Shown: positions 34,434-43,475 of the stretch, piece by piece
Position numbering within the stretch: the stretch's first letter is position 1
How the letters are laid out: each line of letters begins with the position of its first letter
Origin: Salinisphaera sp. Q1T1-3
Lineage (GTDB): Bacteria; Pseudomonadota; Gammaproteobacteria; Nevskiales; Salinisphaeraceae
DNA length: 64,000 nucleotides
Reading direction: 5' to 3'
Assembly (NCBI RefSeq): GCF_003602005.1
Contig: NZ_QZWD01000001.1
Location: 270,641 to 334,640, forward strand
Translations under genes and position numbers: made by a program
Notes under the pieces: generated by a model
Database searches by the model: none
What the model was told of the DNA's origin: nothing
Seen by the model: the letters and a program-made list of their open reading frames with translations, nothing else

Positions 34434-35804
34434 ATGATCTATGTCCTGATTCTCGTCGCCCTGATCGCGTTCATCGTGATTGCCACGGCCCTGTTCCGTC
34501 TGCACGCCTTTCTCGTGCTACTGGCTGCGGCACTCATTGGCGGGATCGCCTATGGGCTGGCACCGGTCAAGGTGGTCGAACTCATCGGTCAGGGTTTCGG
34601 CAACATCCTGTCGGGCATTGGCCTGGTGATCGTGTTCGGCACCATCATCGGCGTGATGCTGGAAAAATCCGGCGCCGCGCTGTCGATGGCCGCGATCGTC
34701 ATTCGCCTCGTGGGACGTCGTTTCCCGGCGCTGACGATGACCGTGATCGGCTATATCGTCTCGATTCCGGTGTTCTGCGACTCGGCCTTCGTGATCCTCA
34801 ACGGCCTGAAGAACGCCGTGGCCGCCCGGACCGGGGTCTCGATCACGACCATGAGCGTGGCATTGGCCACCGGGCTCTTTGCCACCCATACCTTCGTTCC
34901 CCCCACCCCGGGTCCGATCGCGGCGGCGGGCAACGTGGGCCTCGGGTCCAATCTGGGTCTGCTGATCGGCCTCGGCGGCGTGGTGGCCGCGATCACCGCG
35001 CTCGCCGGTCTGGTCTGGGCAAGGCTATTCGCCGGTCACGCAGACGAGAGCGCTGCGACGCTCGGCGAGAACGCGATCGATCCATCGGCCAACGACGCTT
35101 TCGAGCAATTCGAAGCCGAATACGGTGCCCTGCCGGGGGGCGTGGCCGCCTTCACGCCGATCCTGTTGCCGATCGCGCTCATCTGCATCGGCTCCATTGC
35201 CGCGTTTCCGACCGCGCCGCTGGGCGACGGTGTCCTGGCGACCGCGGCGACGTTCATCGGTCAGCCCGTAATCGCACTCGCGGCCGGCGTGGTGGCGGCC
35301 CTGCCCCTGTTGCCGACCGGCAATCGAAGAGATGCGCTATCGGCACGTGTCCATGACGGTATCGTGGCGGCCGCACCCATTCTGGTGATCACGGGGGCGG
35401 GCGGCGCGTTCGGCGCCGTGTTGAAGGCCACGCCGCTGGCCGACTGGCTGGGCAACACTCTGGCCGCGCAGGGACTCGGGATCTTCATGCCCTTCGTCGT
35501 CGCCGCCGCGCTCAAGACAGCACAGGGGTCGTCGACGGTGGCGCTGGTGACGACCTCTGCGCTGGTCGCGCCCATGCTGAGTGATCTCGGCCTGGGCAGC
35601 GATCTCGGTCGTACGCTCACCGTACTCGCCATCGGCGCGGGCGCCATGACCGTCTCCCACGCCAACGACAGCTTTTTCTGGGTCGTCTCCCAGTTCAGTC
35701 GCATACCGGTCGGTCTGGCCTATCGCGCCCAGACGATGGCCACCCTGGTTCAGGGGATTGTCGGCATCGTGACCGTCTGGATCCTTTCACTGCTGTTGCT
35801 GTGA
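34434..35804 (+). CDS. GntP-family permease (gluconate/glycerate type)
   Basis: A 456-residue proton symporter for sugar acids. The ATG at 34434 follows GGAG by 9 bases; upstream in-frame codons look non-coding. The family motif HTFVPPTPGPIAAAGNVG is at about 155-172. SIPVFCDSAFVILNGLKNAV and TAQGSSTVALVTTSALVAPM (about 358-378) are the other conserved GntP blocks. At least 12 membrane segments are predicted by eye. No kinase or dehydrogenase gene is next to it, so gluconate, glycerate or another hydroxy acid are all possible. Confidence 0.92.
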   Translation: MIYVLILVALIAFIVIATALFRLHAFLVLLAAALIGGIAYGLAPVKVVELIGQGFGNILSGIGLVIVFGTIIGVMLEKSGAALSMAAIVIRLVGRRFPALTMTVIGYIVSIPVFCDSAFVILNGLKNAVAARTGVSITTMSVALATGLFATHTFVPPTPGPIAAAGNVGLGSNLGLLIGLGGVVAAITALAGLVWARLFAGHADESAATLGENAIDPSANDAFEQFEAEYGALPGGVAAFTPILLPIALICIGSIAAFPTAPLGDGVLATAATFIGQPVIALAAGVVAALPLLPTGNRRDALSARVHDGIVAAAPILVITGAGGAFGAVLKATPLADWLGNTLAAQGLGIFMPFVVAAALKTAQGSSTVALVTTSALVAPMLSDLGLGSDLGRTLTVLAIGAGAMTVSHANDSFFWVVSQFSRIPVGLAYRAQTMATLVQGIVGIVTVWILSLLLL

Positions 35805-35965
35805 TCCACCGACGATAGCGCCATCGCTGGGCCAGCTGAGCTGACATCGTGAGCTGTGATGCAATGATCAACCAATCATCGACGCCCGAACCCGCAAGAC
35901 ACGCCCCACCGCGCTGGCCATACGGCCGGCCGATAGCGCGGCCGATCGACCGTCGGCGCAGCGGT

Positions 35966-38900
35966 TCAACACGCCGCCAGCTGGGCGTCGAGACGCTTGG
36001 CCGAAACCTTCATCGCGGTGCCCAGCGGCTGGGCGAAGATCTGGACCCGATATTCCTCGATCATCCAGCGCAGTTCGACCAGTGAACCGGTGAGGCGGCC
36101 CTCACGCCGCATCGTCTTTTCCGCGCGCTGCTTGTACGCCGCCCAGTAGGATGCGATCTCGCGCATACGGGCCTTGTCGTCGCCGGCGCCGTCCCGTGCC
36201 AGTTTGTCCACGCGGGCCTCGATGGCCTTCAGATAACGATCGAGATCGCGGGCCGCTGCCAGCGGCGATGCACGCGTGACGAGAAAACCGACGTGCACCA
36301 GATGCGCGAGCTGATCGTTGATGTCCTCGATCGCGGCCATCCAGTCGAGCCCGATGTTCTTCGACAGCCGCTTGCGCAATCCGGCAAGCCGATCGAGTGC
36401 CGGGCCGAGCACGTCCCACAGGGCGACCGCATCCGGCATGAGCTGTCCGCGCACGTGTTCGACTTCGGCCGAAAACGCCGCGGCCGTCCAGACTGCCTCA
36501 TTGAGCCGGGCGCGGATGAGGGCGTTGAGCAATTCAGCCACCAGCGGGCCTTCGGCGTCTGCCCGCTGTCCCTGCACGATATCGGCCGCGATACCGGCCG
36601 TGATCGGCGGATCGACCAGATCGCCCACCGCGTGTTTCTTCAGCCCGCCCAGATCCCGCTTGACCAGGCGGCAAGGCTTGGCGGCAGCCAGCCGGATCAG
36701 GCGTACCTGTCCGCCGAGCTGCGCGATACGGGCGCTATCGGCATCGTCGAGCAACTCCAGGTCCACTGTTTCCCCGCGATCGACCAGCGCCGGCCAGGCC
36801 ACGAGCGAAACGCCGGCGTGCGTCAGCGTCACGGCCTCCGACAGATCCGCATCGGGCCACGCCGTGAGCCCCTGCTGGCGCATGTCGTGCGTGGCCGACT
36901 CCGCCACGGCCGTGCGGGCACGTTCGCCCAGCTCGCCGCGCAGGGCCTCGATGTCCCGCCCGGCCGCAATCGGGTTGCCCTCGTCATCGATGATCTCGAA
37001 ACGCATGCGCAGATGCGCGCTGGGCGTGAAGTCCGCCCAGGCGTCTGCCGGTATATCGAGCCCGGTCATGTCACGGATCGCCTTGCGTAACGCGATGCGC
37101 GGATCGCCCGCGCCGAACTCGGCGCGTTCGGCCGCTGCGCGGGCGAAATCCGGCACCGGCACCACGGACTTGCGCCATGTCTTGGGCAGTGCCTTGAGAT
37201 ATTCGCGGAATTTCTCCTCGAGCAGGCCGGGCACGAGCCATTCGGCCCGCTCGGCCGACATCTGGTTCAACGCCGCCAATGGAATTCGGGCGGTCACGCC
37301 GTCGCTGGCCGTACCCGGCTCGAACGCGTAGTCCAGGGCGACCGGCAGATCGCCGAGCGTCATGGATTCGGGATAGGCGTTCTCGGCCAGATCCACGCCG
37401 GCAGAACGCAACAGCTGGTCCTCGTCGAACTGGAGCACCGCGCCGTCGTTGTTCCGGAGCCACTTGTCGAGTGTCTTGCGGTCGGTCACGTGATCCGGCA
37501 GGCGGGCATCGTAGAAGGCCGCCTGTGTCGCGTCATCGACCAGCAGATCGCGACGCCGGAAACGGGCCTCGCGGGCCTCGATCTCCTCGACCACGGCCTG
37601 GTTCCACGCCAGGAACGTCGGCAGCCGACCGCGACGGTCAGCCACGGCAAATGCCACCAGACCGTCGCGGATGAATATCTCGCGGGCCGTTGCCGGATCG
37701 ATACGCGAGAAATCGACCTTGCGCGCATCCGATAGCGTCAGGCCTAACAGTTTCACGCGCTCGCGCGCAGCGACCTGGCCACGGCGCTTCTCCCAGTGCG
37801 GATCGTAGTGCTCGCGGGTCACCAGATGTGCCGCGGCTTCCTCGATCCATTGTGGGTCCACGCCGGCCACCGTGTGGGCGAACAGTGTGCTCGTCTCGAT
37901 GAGCTCGCCGGCCACCAGCCACTGCGGGTTGCGGCGCGACAGCGCCGAGCCGGGAAAGATCCGGAACCGGCGTCCACGGGCGCCCTGATATTCGGCGAAT
38001 TTCTGCTTGCGACGCGATTTCGCGCCGCCGCGGGCGTTGTCGGGCGCAACCTCGAGCTGCCCGATCTGATCAAGCAGCCCGGGCAGCAGCGCCTTGTGCA
38101 CGGCCACGATGTCCGTATCGGCCAGCGGCGCCTTGGACGGCGTGCTTTCGAGACCGATGTCGTGGCCGATACGGCGCAGTTGGCGGACCAGGTCCTCCCA
38201 CTCGCGCATGCGCATGAAATTGAGGTATCGGCTCTTGCACCAGCTGCGCAGCTTGTTGCCGGACAGTTCGCGGCGCGCCTGGCCGAAGGCATCCCACAGA
38301 CGCAGCAGGCCCATGAAATCGGAGCGCGTATCCACGAACGGCTTGTGCGCCTCGTCCGCGGCCTGTCGGGCTTCGGCCGGGCGTTCGCGCGGATCCTGAA
38401 TGGTCAGGCCAGCGGCGATAACCCGCAGGGCGACGGGCACGCCCGCCGCCTGGCCGGCAATCAGCATGCGGCCGACGCGCGGATCCAGCGGCAGGCGCGC
38501 CAGCTGGCGGCCCAGCTTGGTGATCCGCCCATCCATCAACGCTTCGAGCTGGGTCAGCAGATTGCGCCCGTCGTTGATATAGCGCCGCTCGGGCGGATCG
38601 ATGAAGGGGAAGGCCTCGATATCGCCCAGTTTCAGATCGGCCATCGTGAGCAGCACGTTGGCCAGATTCGTGCGCCGAATCTCCGGATCCGTGAAAGCCG
38701 GCCGGTTGGCAAAGTCGTCTTCGTCGAACAGCCGGATGCAGATACCGGGCGCCACGCGCCCGCAGCGACCGGCACGCTGGTTGCACGAGGCCTGCGAGAC
38801 CGGCTCGATCGGCAGGCGCTGGACCTTGGCCGCGGTCGAATAGCGGCTGATGCGTGCCAGACCGGTGTCCACCACGTAGCGGATACCCGGCACGGTCAGC

Positions 38901-39991
38901 GAGGTCTCGGCCACGTTGGTCGCCAGCACCACGCGGTAGCCGTTGGAGGTCGAAAAGATCCGGTTCTGTGCCGCGCGGGTCAGCCGGGCATAGAGCGGTA
39001 CCACTTCGGCGGGCGTCTTGCCCCCGGTCAACGCTTTCGACAGATGCTGCTCGGCATCGCGGATATCACGCTCGCCGGGCAGAAACACCAGCACGTCCCC
39101 CGGGCCTTCGCGCCAGAGCTCGCGGATCGCACGCTCCACCGCGCTCGGCGTATCGTCGTTGGCCGGCGGCCGATAGCGCACAGTCACCGGATAACCCCGG
39201 CCTTCGACATTGATGATCGGCGCATTGTCGAAGAATGCCGCGAACCGCTCCGGATCGATCGTCGCCGACGTGACGATGATTTTCAGGTCGCGGCGTTTCG
39301 CCAGGATGCGCTTGAGATAGCCCAGCAGAAAATCGATATTGAGCGTGCGCTCGTGGGCCTCGTCGATGATGATCGTGTCGTACTGGTTCAGATAGCGATC
39401 GCGCGCCGTCTCGGCCAGGAGGATGCCGTCGGTCATCAACTTGACCTGGGTCGTATCCGCTACCTGGCTTTCGAAACGTGTGGCGAAGCCGACCAGCGCG
39501 CCGAATTCGGTGCCGGTCTCGGCAGCGATTCGCTGGCCGACGCTGCGCGCGGCCAGCCGGCGCGGCTGGGTGTGGCCGATGCGTCCGGCGGCCCCCAGTC
39601 CGGCCTGCATACAGATCTTGGGCAGCTGTGTCGTCTTGCCGGAGCCCGTCTCGCCGCAGACGATGACGACCTGATGGTCGATCAACGCCTCGCGAATCTC
39701 ATCGGCCCGTTCGGTGACCGGCAGGCCCTCGGCCAGTGTGATCGGCGGGCGGGCATCGCGCCGGGCCGCCGTCGTCGCGGCACTCGTTTCGAGCTCGCGG
39801 ATCACCGCGTCGCGTGCCTTGCCCTCGGCACGCTCAAGGCGCATGGCCAGCCGATGCCGATCACGCGTGCGTGCCTCGGCCAGCAGGATTTGGGTATCAG
39901 TCTCGCGGGCGGTCAAACAATCTCTCTCGGCTGGGCGCGCCCGCAGGCACTGACGCGGGGCCACGCTTGGGCTAGGCTTGGGTGATTTCAC
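35966..39991 (-). CDS. hrpA: ATP-dependent RNA helicase HrpA
   Basis: A DEAH-box helicase of up to 1341 residues (E. coli HrpA is 1300). Motif I is GETGSGKTTQLPK (about 113-125), motif Ia HTQPRRLAARSV, and motif II DEAH in IIIDEAHERTLNIDFL. Motif III is VTSATID and motif VI QRAGRCGRVAPG. The large HrpA-specific C-terminal part (DUF3418, with PEIRRTN- and LDYAFEPG-type blocks) is complete. The start is uncertain. GTG 39991 gives the longest form but lies only 12 bp from the divergent thioesterase ATG. TTG at 39916 with GAGAG upstream may be the true start. Confidence 0.96.
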   Translation of the reverse strand: MKSPKPSPSVAPRQCLRARPAERDCLTARETDTQILLAEARTRDRHRLAMRLERAEGKARDAVIRELETSAATTAARRDARPPITLAEGLPVTERADEIREALIDHQVVIVCGETGSGKTTQLPKICMQAGLGAAGRIGHTQPRRLAARSVGQRIAAETGTEFGALVGFATRFESQVADTTQVKLMTDGILLAETARDRYLNQYDTIIIDEAHERTLNIDFLLGYLKRILAKRRDLKIIVTSATIDPERFAAFFDNAPIINVEGRGYPVTVRYRPPANDDTPSAVERAIRELWREGPGDVLVFLPGERDIRDAEQHLSKALTGGKTPAEVVPLYARLTRAAQNRIFSTSNGYRVVLATNVAETSLTVPGIRYVVDTGLARISRYSTAAKVQRLPIEPVSQASCNQRAGRCGRVAPGICIRLFDEDDFANRPAFTDPEIRRTNLANVLLTMADLKLGDIEAFPFIDPPERRYINDGRNLLTQLEALMDGRITKLGRQLARLPLDPRVGRMLIAGQAAGVPVALRVIAAGLTIQDPRERPAEARQAADEAHKPFVDTRSDFMGLLRLWDAFGQARRELSGNKLRSWCKSRYLNFMRMREWEDLVRQLRRIGHDIGLESTPSKAPLADTDIVAVHKALLPGLLDQIGQLEVAPDNARGGAKSRRKQKFAEYQGARGRRFRIFPGSALSRRNPQWLVAGELIETSTLFAHTVAGVDPQWIEEAAAHLVTREHYDPHWEKRRGQVAARERVKLLGLTLSDARKVDFSRIDPATAREIFIRDGLVAFAVADRRGRLPTFLAWNQAVVEEIEAREARFRRRDLLVDDATQAAFYDARLPDHVTDRKTLDKWLRNNDGAVLQFDEDQLLRSAGVDLAENAYPESMTLGDLPVALDYAFEPGTASDGVTARIPLAALNQMSAERAEWLVPGLLEEKFREYLKALPKTWRKSVVPVPDFARAAAERAEFGAGDPRIALRKAIRDMTGLDIPADAWADFTPSAHLRMRFEIIDDEGNPIAAGRDIEALRGELGERARTAVAESATHDMRQQGLTAWPDADLSEAVTLTHAGVSLVAWPALVDRGETVDLELLDDADSARIAQLGGQVRLIRLAAAKPCRLVKRDLGGLKKHAVGDLVDPPITAGIAADIVQGQRADAEGPLVAELLNALIRARLNEAVWTAAAFSAEVEHVRGQLMPDAVALWDVLGPALDRLAGLRKRLSKNIGLDWMAAIEDINDQLAHLVHVGFLVTRASPLAAARDLDRYLKAIEARVDKLARDGAGDDKARMREIASYWAAYKQRAEKTMRREGRLTGSLVELRWMIEEYRVQIFAQPLGTAMKVSAKRLDAQLAAC

Positions 39992-40002
39992 ACCGAGCCA
40001 AC

Positions 40003-40407
40003 ATGAATTTTCATACGCGCAAGTGGATCAAGCCCGAGGACCTGAACCCCAACGGCACGCTGTTCGGCGGTAGCCTGCTGCGCTGGATCGACGAGGAAGC
40101 AGCGATCTACGCCATCATCCAGCTCGACAACCCGCGTATCGTCACGAAGTACATCTCGGAAATCAATTTCGTTTCCAGCGCGGTCCAGTCGGACATCATC
40201 GAGCTCGGCATCGAGGCCACGAAATTCGGCCGCACGTCCATCACCATGCACGCCGCCGTGCGCAACATGATCTCGCGCAAGTCGATCCTGACCATCGAAG
40301 AACTGGTCTTTGTGGCAGTCGACGAGAACGGCAAGCCCCAACCCCACGGCAAGACCCAGATCACCTACGGTCGTGATCGCTTCGGCGATCCGGAAAAACC
40401 CGATTGA
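40003..40407 (+). CDS. Acyl-CoA thioesterase, YciA-like hotdog enzyme
   Basis: A 134-residue single hotdog domain. MNFHTRKWIKPEDLNPNGTL and FGGSLLRWIDEEAAIYA carry the YciA-type active-site Asn and Asp and the central helix. VTKYISEINFVSSAVQSDII is the conserved core strand. It hydrolyses acyl-CoA thioesters in the cytoplasm; chain-length preference is unknown. The ATG at 40003 starts only 12 bp from the longest hrpA start on the other strand. The next gene, amiD, begins at its stop codon (TGATG). Confidence 0.9.
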   Translation: MNFHTRKWIKPEDLNPNGTLFGGSLLRWIDEEAAIYAIIQLDNPRIVTKYISEINFVSSAVQSDIIELGIEATKFGRTSITMHAAVRNMISRKSILTIEELVFVAVDENGKPQPHGKTQITYGRDRFGDPEKPD

Positions 40408-41252
40408 TGCCGCGTCTTGCCTCGGGCCTGCGACGTCTCGCCCTGCTCGGCCTCGTGTGCGCCCTGCTCTCGGCCTGCGGCGCGCCGGCCACGCTCAAGC
40501 CGCGTGCCGGTTACTGGGCCGACCAGAGCGTGGCGGCCACAGCCTACAACCATCGCGTGCGGTTTCTGGTGCTGCATTACACCGACAGCGACGGCCCCCG
40601 GTCGCTCAAAGTCCTCACCGGCCCGCGCGTCAGCGCACATTATCTGGTCGGGCAAACACCAGCCACCCGCGGCGGCGCTCCGATCGTGCGTCAGCTGGTT
40701 CCGGAAAACGAACGGGCCTGGCACGCCGGAGTGTCGAGCTGGGCCGGCCGACACCAGATCAATGATTCATCGATCGGCATCGAGATCGTCAATCAGGGCC
40801 CGTACGATCGACAACGCCTGGATCGATGGCACCCGTTCGATGCGCAGCAGATCGCCGCAGTTACCGCTCTCGCTCGAGACATCATCAATCGATACGATAT
40901 CGATCCGGCCAACGTGGTAGCCCATTCGGACATCGCGCCGGGCCGCAAGATCGACCCCGGCCCGGCATTTCCCTGGCAGGCCCTGCATCGCGCCGGGGTT
41001 GGCGCCTGGCCGGATGCGCAACGCGTGGCGCGCTATCGCCGCCTGTTCGCAAGCCAGCGACCCGACGTCCGCGCCATGCAGTCGCGGCTTGCGCATTACG
41101 GCTACGATCTGGACGTAACCGGCGTGATGGACGCGCGAACACGTCAGGTGCTGCGCGCCTTCCAGATGCATTTCCGGCCCAGCCGGTATGACGGCACGCC
41201 CGATATTGACACGCTGGCCCGGCTCTGGGCACTCGACGACCAGTATCGCTAG
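40407..41252 (+). CDS. amiD: N-acetylmuramoyl-L-alanine amidase lipoprotein (AmiD)
   Basis: A 281-residue outer-membrane lipoprotein cleaving the amide bond between MurNAc and peptide. The signal peptide ends in lipobox LSAC (residues 21-24). The amidase_2 zinc ligands are His in RFLVLHYTDSD and His in VVAHSDIAPGRKIDPG, with RAWHAGVSSW near the site. The C-terminal peptidoglycan-binding domain is VRAMQSRLAHYGYDLDVTGV. The order and length match E. coli AmiD (276). The stop codon TAG is part of the CTAG at which repeat copy B2 begins. Confidence 0.94.
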   Translation: MPRLASGLRRLALLGLVCALLSACGAPATLKPRAGYWADQSVAATAYNHRVRFLVLHYTDSDGPRSLKVLTGPRVSAHYLVGQTPATRGGAPIVRQLVPENERAWHAGVSSWAGRHQINDSSIGIEIVNQGPYDRQRLDRWHPFDAQQIAAVTALARDIINRYDIDPANVVAHSDIAPGRKIDPGPAFPWQALHRAGVGAWPDAQRVARYRRLFASQRPDVRAMQSRLAHYGYDLDVTGVMDARTRQVLRAFQMHFRPSRYDGTPDIDTLARLWALDDQYR

Positions 41253-41438
41253 GGCGTGTTAACACTTCGCACGTAGCCGCGTGGCCGGTTTTTGGGCGCA
41301 ACACGACGGGACGACGGTCATTTTTGTGCCATCCGGCGTGGTCGTTCGCGAGGCCAGAATGACGGCCGTACGCGCCCGATGCCTTGTCTTGCAAAAAATG
41401 CGCGCCGGCGCGGCGCACGCGGGACGTGTTAACAGGCC
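41253..41438 (+). mobile_element. MITE-like element, family B copy 2 (186 bp)
   Basis: The left end GGCGTGTTAACACTTCGCAC and the right end, inward GGCCTGTTAACACGTCCCGC, are terminal repeats. The interior hairpin GACGGTCAT/ATGACGGCC and the block GATGCCTTGTCTTGCAAAAA are shared with copies 1 and 3. Flanks are CTAG and CTGG, one mismatch apart. It starts immediately at the amiD stop codon. Confidence 0.78.
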
Positions 41439-41460
41439 CTGGCCACGGGCTCCGGCATGA

Positions 41461-41488
41461 AAAAAGCGGCGCCGAGGCGCCGCTTTGT
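41461..41488 (-). terminator. Rho-independent terminator for the 19-aa-repeat protein gene
   Basis: On the minus strand AAGCGGCGCC/GGCGCCGCTT is followed by TTTT, 27 bp after the stop. On the plus strand it has AAAAAA before and TTT after, so it could act both ways. Confidence 0.85.
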
Positions 41489-41514
41489 CGTCGAGCAGCG
41501 CTCGAAACCGCTGT

Positions 41515-42297
41515 CTACATCGGCGGCACAGTGCCGTTCTTGCCGACGATCACTTTCTTGGCCGTCAAACGGCCGTCCGCGTTGCTTGTGACTATCGCGA
41601 AGGCATGTGCCCCCGTTTTCAGATCCGGGACCGCGCCCGGGGCAACCTTGACCGTCGGCACATCCCGCGGCACGACGATGGTCTTGGTGCCCTGGCCGTA
41701 ATCCACTTTCAGCGTGATCGTGTCGCCGCCGCTGTTCGTATGCTTCACGGTGCCGTTGGTCATGCTGGAACCGGCGCTCATCGCGCCGCCGGATTTCGAT
41801 TCGACGGTGCCGTTTGTCATGGACGATCCGGCGGTCATCGAGCCGCTCGACTTCGATTGTACTGTGCCATTGGTCATGCTCGAGCCTGCGGTCATCGAGC
41901 CGTTTCCCTGTCCGGCCTCGGCAGGCGACAGATCCCAGCCATAATCGCCGAGTCCGGTCCCTTTCATGCTGGGCGGAAAGATCACCATCTCCAGCGCCTG
42001 ATGTTGGCCGCCGCGCTCGACGTTGGCCGTGCCGATGAATGTGCCCTGCTCGATGTGGTCGAGATCACCCGGCACGGCCGTGGCTACCCCGGTATCGGCG
42101 GTCAGAGCCACGGTCCGAACCTGGCCGTTATCGGTCTTGAGTTTGACGCTCTGCTTCGTGCTGGCCGTGATCACCCCGCGAAGATGCTGGGTCTGGGACG
42201 CCGTATCGGCCGCGAAGGCCGGCAGCACAGTGAACGCGGTTGCCAGTGACACAGCGCACGCCGAAACAATATAATTGCGCGCTACTTTTTTTCTCAT
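41515..42297 (-). CDS. Exported protein with three 19-residue tandem repeats
   Basis: A 260-residue protein starting at the ATG at 42295-42297. The signal peptide NYIVSACAVSLATAFTVLPA ends AFA-ADT. The first domain (about 35-110) reads HLRGVITASTKQSVKLKTDN with TFIGTANV, like a small OB-type or DUF5666-like beta barrel. A low-complexity middle contains three units of the form GSMTAGSSMTNGTVxSKSS, 57 bp each (41750-41907). The end returns to a beta-rich part, TIVVPRDVPTVKVAPGAVPD. I infer a periplasmic or surface protein with a flexible Ser/Thr/Gly linker. No function is assigned. Confidence 0.8.
   Translation of the reverse strand: MRKKVARNYIVSACAVSLATAFTVLPAFAADTASQTQHLRGVITASTKQSVKLKTDNGQVRTVALTADTGVATAVPGDLDHIEQGTFIGTANVERGGQHQALEMVIFPPSMKGTGLGDYGWDLSPAEAGQGNGSMTAGSSMTNGTVQSKSSGSMTAGSSMTNGTVESKSGGAMSAGSSMTNGTVKHTNSGGDTITLKVDYGQGTKTIVVPRDVPTVKVAPGAVPDLKTGAHAFAIVTSNADGRLTAKKVIVGKNGTVPPM
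41750..41907 (-). repeat. 57-bp tandem repeat inside coding sequence (nearly 3 units)
   Basis: Units begin at about 41749, 41806 and 41863 with ACGGTGCCGTT(G/T)GTCATG. They encode the 19-residue repeat in frame, and the last unit is incomplete. Differences between units show the array is not brand new. Confidence 0.75.
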
Positions 42298-42380
42298 GAT
42301 ATGACGCAACTCTTAGTTGATTGCCGTATCGCTAAAGTAACACGTCGGGCGACCGACGCCAGCCGGCGTGCCGGTCTCGA

Positions 42381-43475
42381 CTATCGCAACTGTAGACGCG
42401 CGATTTCATCGGCCAGCGCGTGGACCTGCTCGGCCAGTCGTTGGGCGAGCCAGTAGCTGCCCTGCATGTGATAGGCCAGCGCCCGGTCGGGCGCGGGGCC
42501 GGGCGCATCCGGCCGATGTCGGGCCACCAGCAGTCCCAGTCGGCGAGTATCTCCCGAACGCAGGGCACGCGACATCGCCAGCAACAGGCGCCGAAGCACG
42601 GAGCGTCGTATGCCGAGCAGCTCATGCGTATCGCCCCAGTGCGGCGCATCGTCGCGCCCATCGTTGGCCGCGGCCAGAATTTCGAGCCCACACAGGATCG
42701 AGCGATGCAGACGCTGGATCTCTTCCAGCCGCGCGGCATCGACGCCGAGTTCCCGCGAGACCGGGTAGATGAGCGAGCGCATCACCACCAGCCGCTGCGA
42801 CAGACGTGCGAACGCCGTGACCTGTTCCGAGGCCGACAGCGCGGTACCGATCATCACGCGTGGATACAGACGGGCGCACTCGCGCAGATTGTCGGCCAGC
42901 CGGAATCGCCAGTCGTAGGTGGCATAGAGCGGAAGCGCGAACGAAAACAGCAGCGCGAGCACCGTTCCGATGGCCACGTTGGCCGCCCGCCAGAGACCGA
43001 CATCGATCGGATTGCTGCCGTTGCCCGCCACGATCACCAGCGTGATGGCGGTCAACAGGGCGATATAGCCGGCTCGACCGATCGCGTGATAGGCACAGAC
43101 ACCGGCCATGATGGAGGCGAGCGCATAGGTCAGCAGGTTCGAGCCGAGCAACGCGTGTTGCCCGATGAGCGCCAGCCCTAGCACGGCGCCGATGCCCGTG
43201 GCCACGCCGCGCTCGAAGGCCTTGCGACGGATATTGCCGTGATGCTGCAGGCCACCAATGACCACGAGTAGCGTCACCGAGGCCCAGAACCCGTGCGGAA
43301 TACCGAGGCCGGCGGTGAGCCCGATGGATGCGGCGACCGCCACCCCGACCCGGATCGCGTGCAGATAGCGCGCGTTGAGGTAGCGAAAATACGGCGAACC
43401 GAGCAGATGCCAGAAATAGCTGGTCGGTGTGCGGCGTCCGAGTCGACGCATCGCGCGCCGCAGACGTGCGATCAA
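42381..43475 (-). CDS. FUSC-family inner-membrane protein
   Basis: A 364-residue protein with six closely spaced hydrophobic segments in its first 190 residues (LHAIRVGVAVAASIGLTAGL, GFWASVTLLVVIGGLQHHGN, GVATGIGAVLGLALIG and others). A cytoplasmic helical half follows. The order and GFWAxVTxLVV motif fit FUSC/YccC-type proteins (fusaric acid resistance, aromatic acid exporters). The ATG overlaps the purK stop (4 bp), so it is translated from the purine operon message. The substrate is unknown. Confidence 0.85.
   Translation of the reverse strand: MIARLRRAMRRLGRRTPTSYFWHLLGSPYFRYLNARYLHAIRVGVAVAASIGLTAGLGIPHGFWASVTLLVVIGGLQHHGNIRRKAFERGVATGIGAVLGLALIGQHALLGSNLLTYALASIMAGVCAYHAIGRAGYIALLTAITLVIVAGNGSNPIDVGLWRAANVAIGTVLALLFSFALPLYATYDWRFRLADNLRECARLYPRVMIGTALSASEQVTAFARLSQRLVVMRSLIYPVSRELGVDAARLEEIQRLHRSILCGLEILAAANDGRDDAPHWGDTHELLGIRRSVLRRLLLAMSRALRSGDTRRLGLLVARHRPDAPGPAPDRALAYHMQGSYWLAQRLAEQVHALADEIARLQLR

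Noticed and set aside
37796-39985. 729-codon open frame on the plus strand
   Set aside because: Antisense to hrpA, whose helicase motifs are unmistakable.
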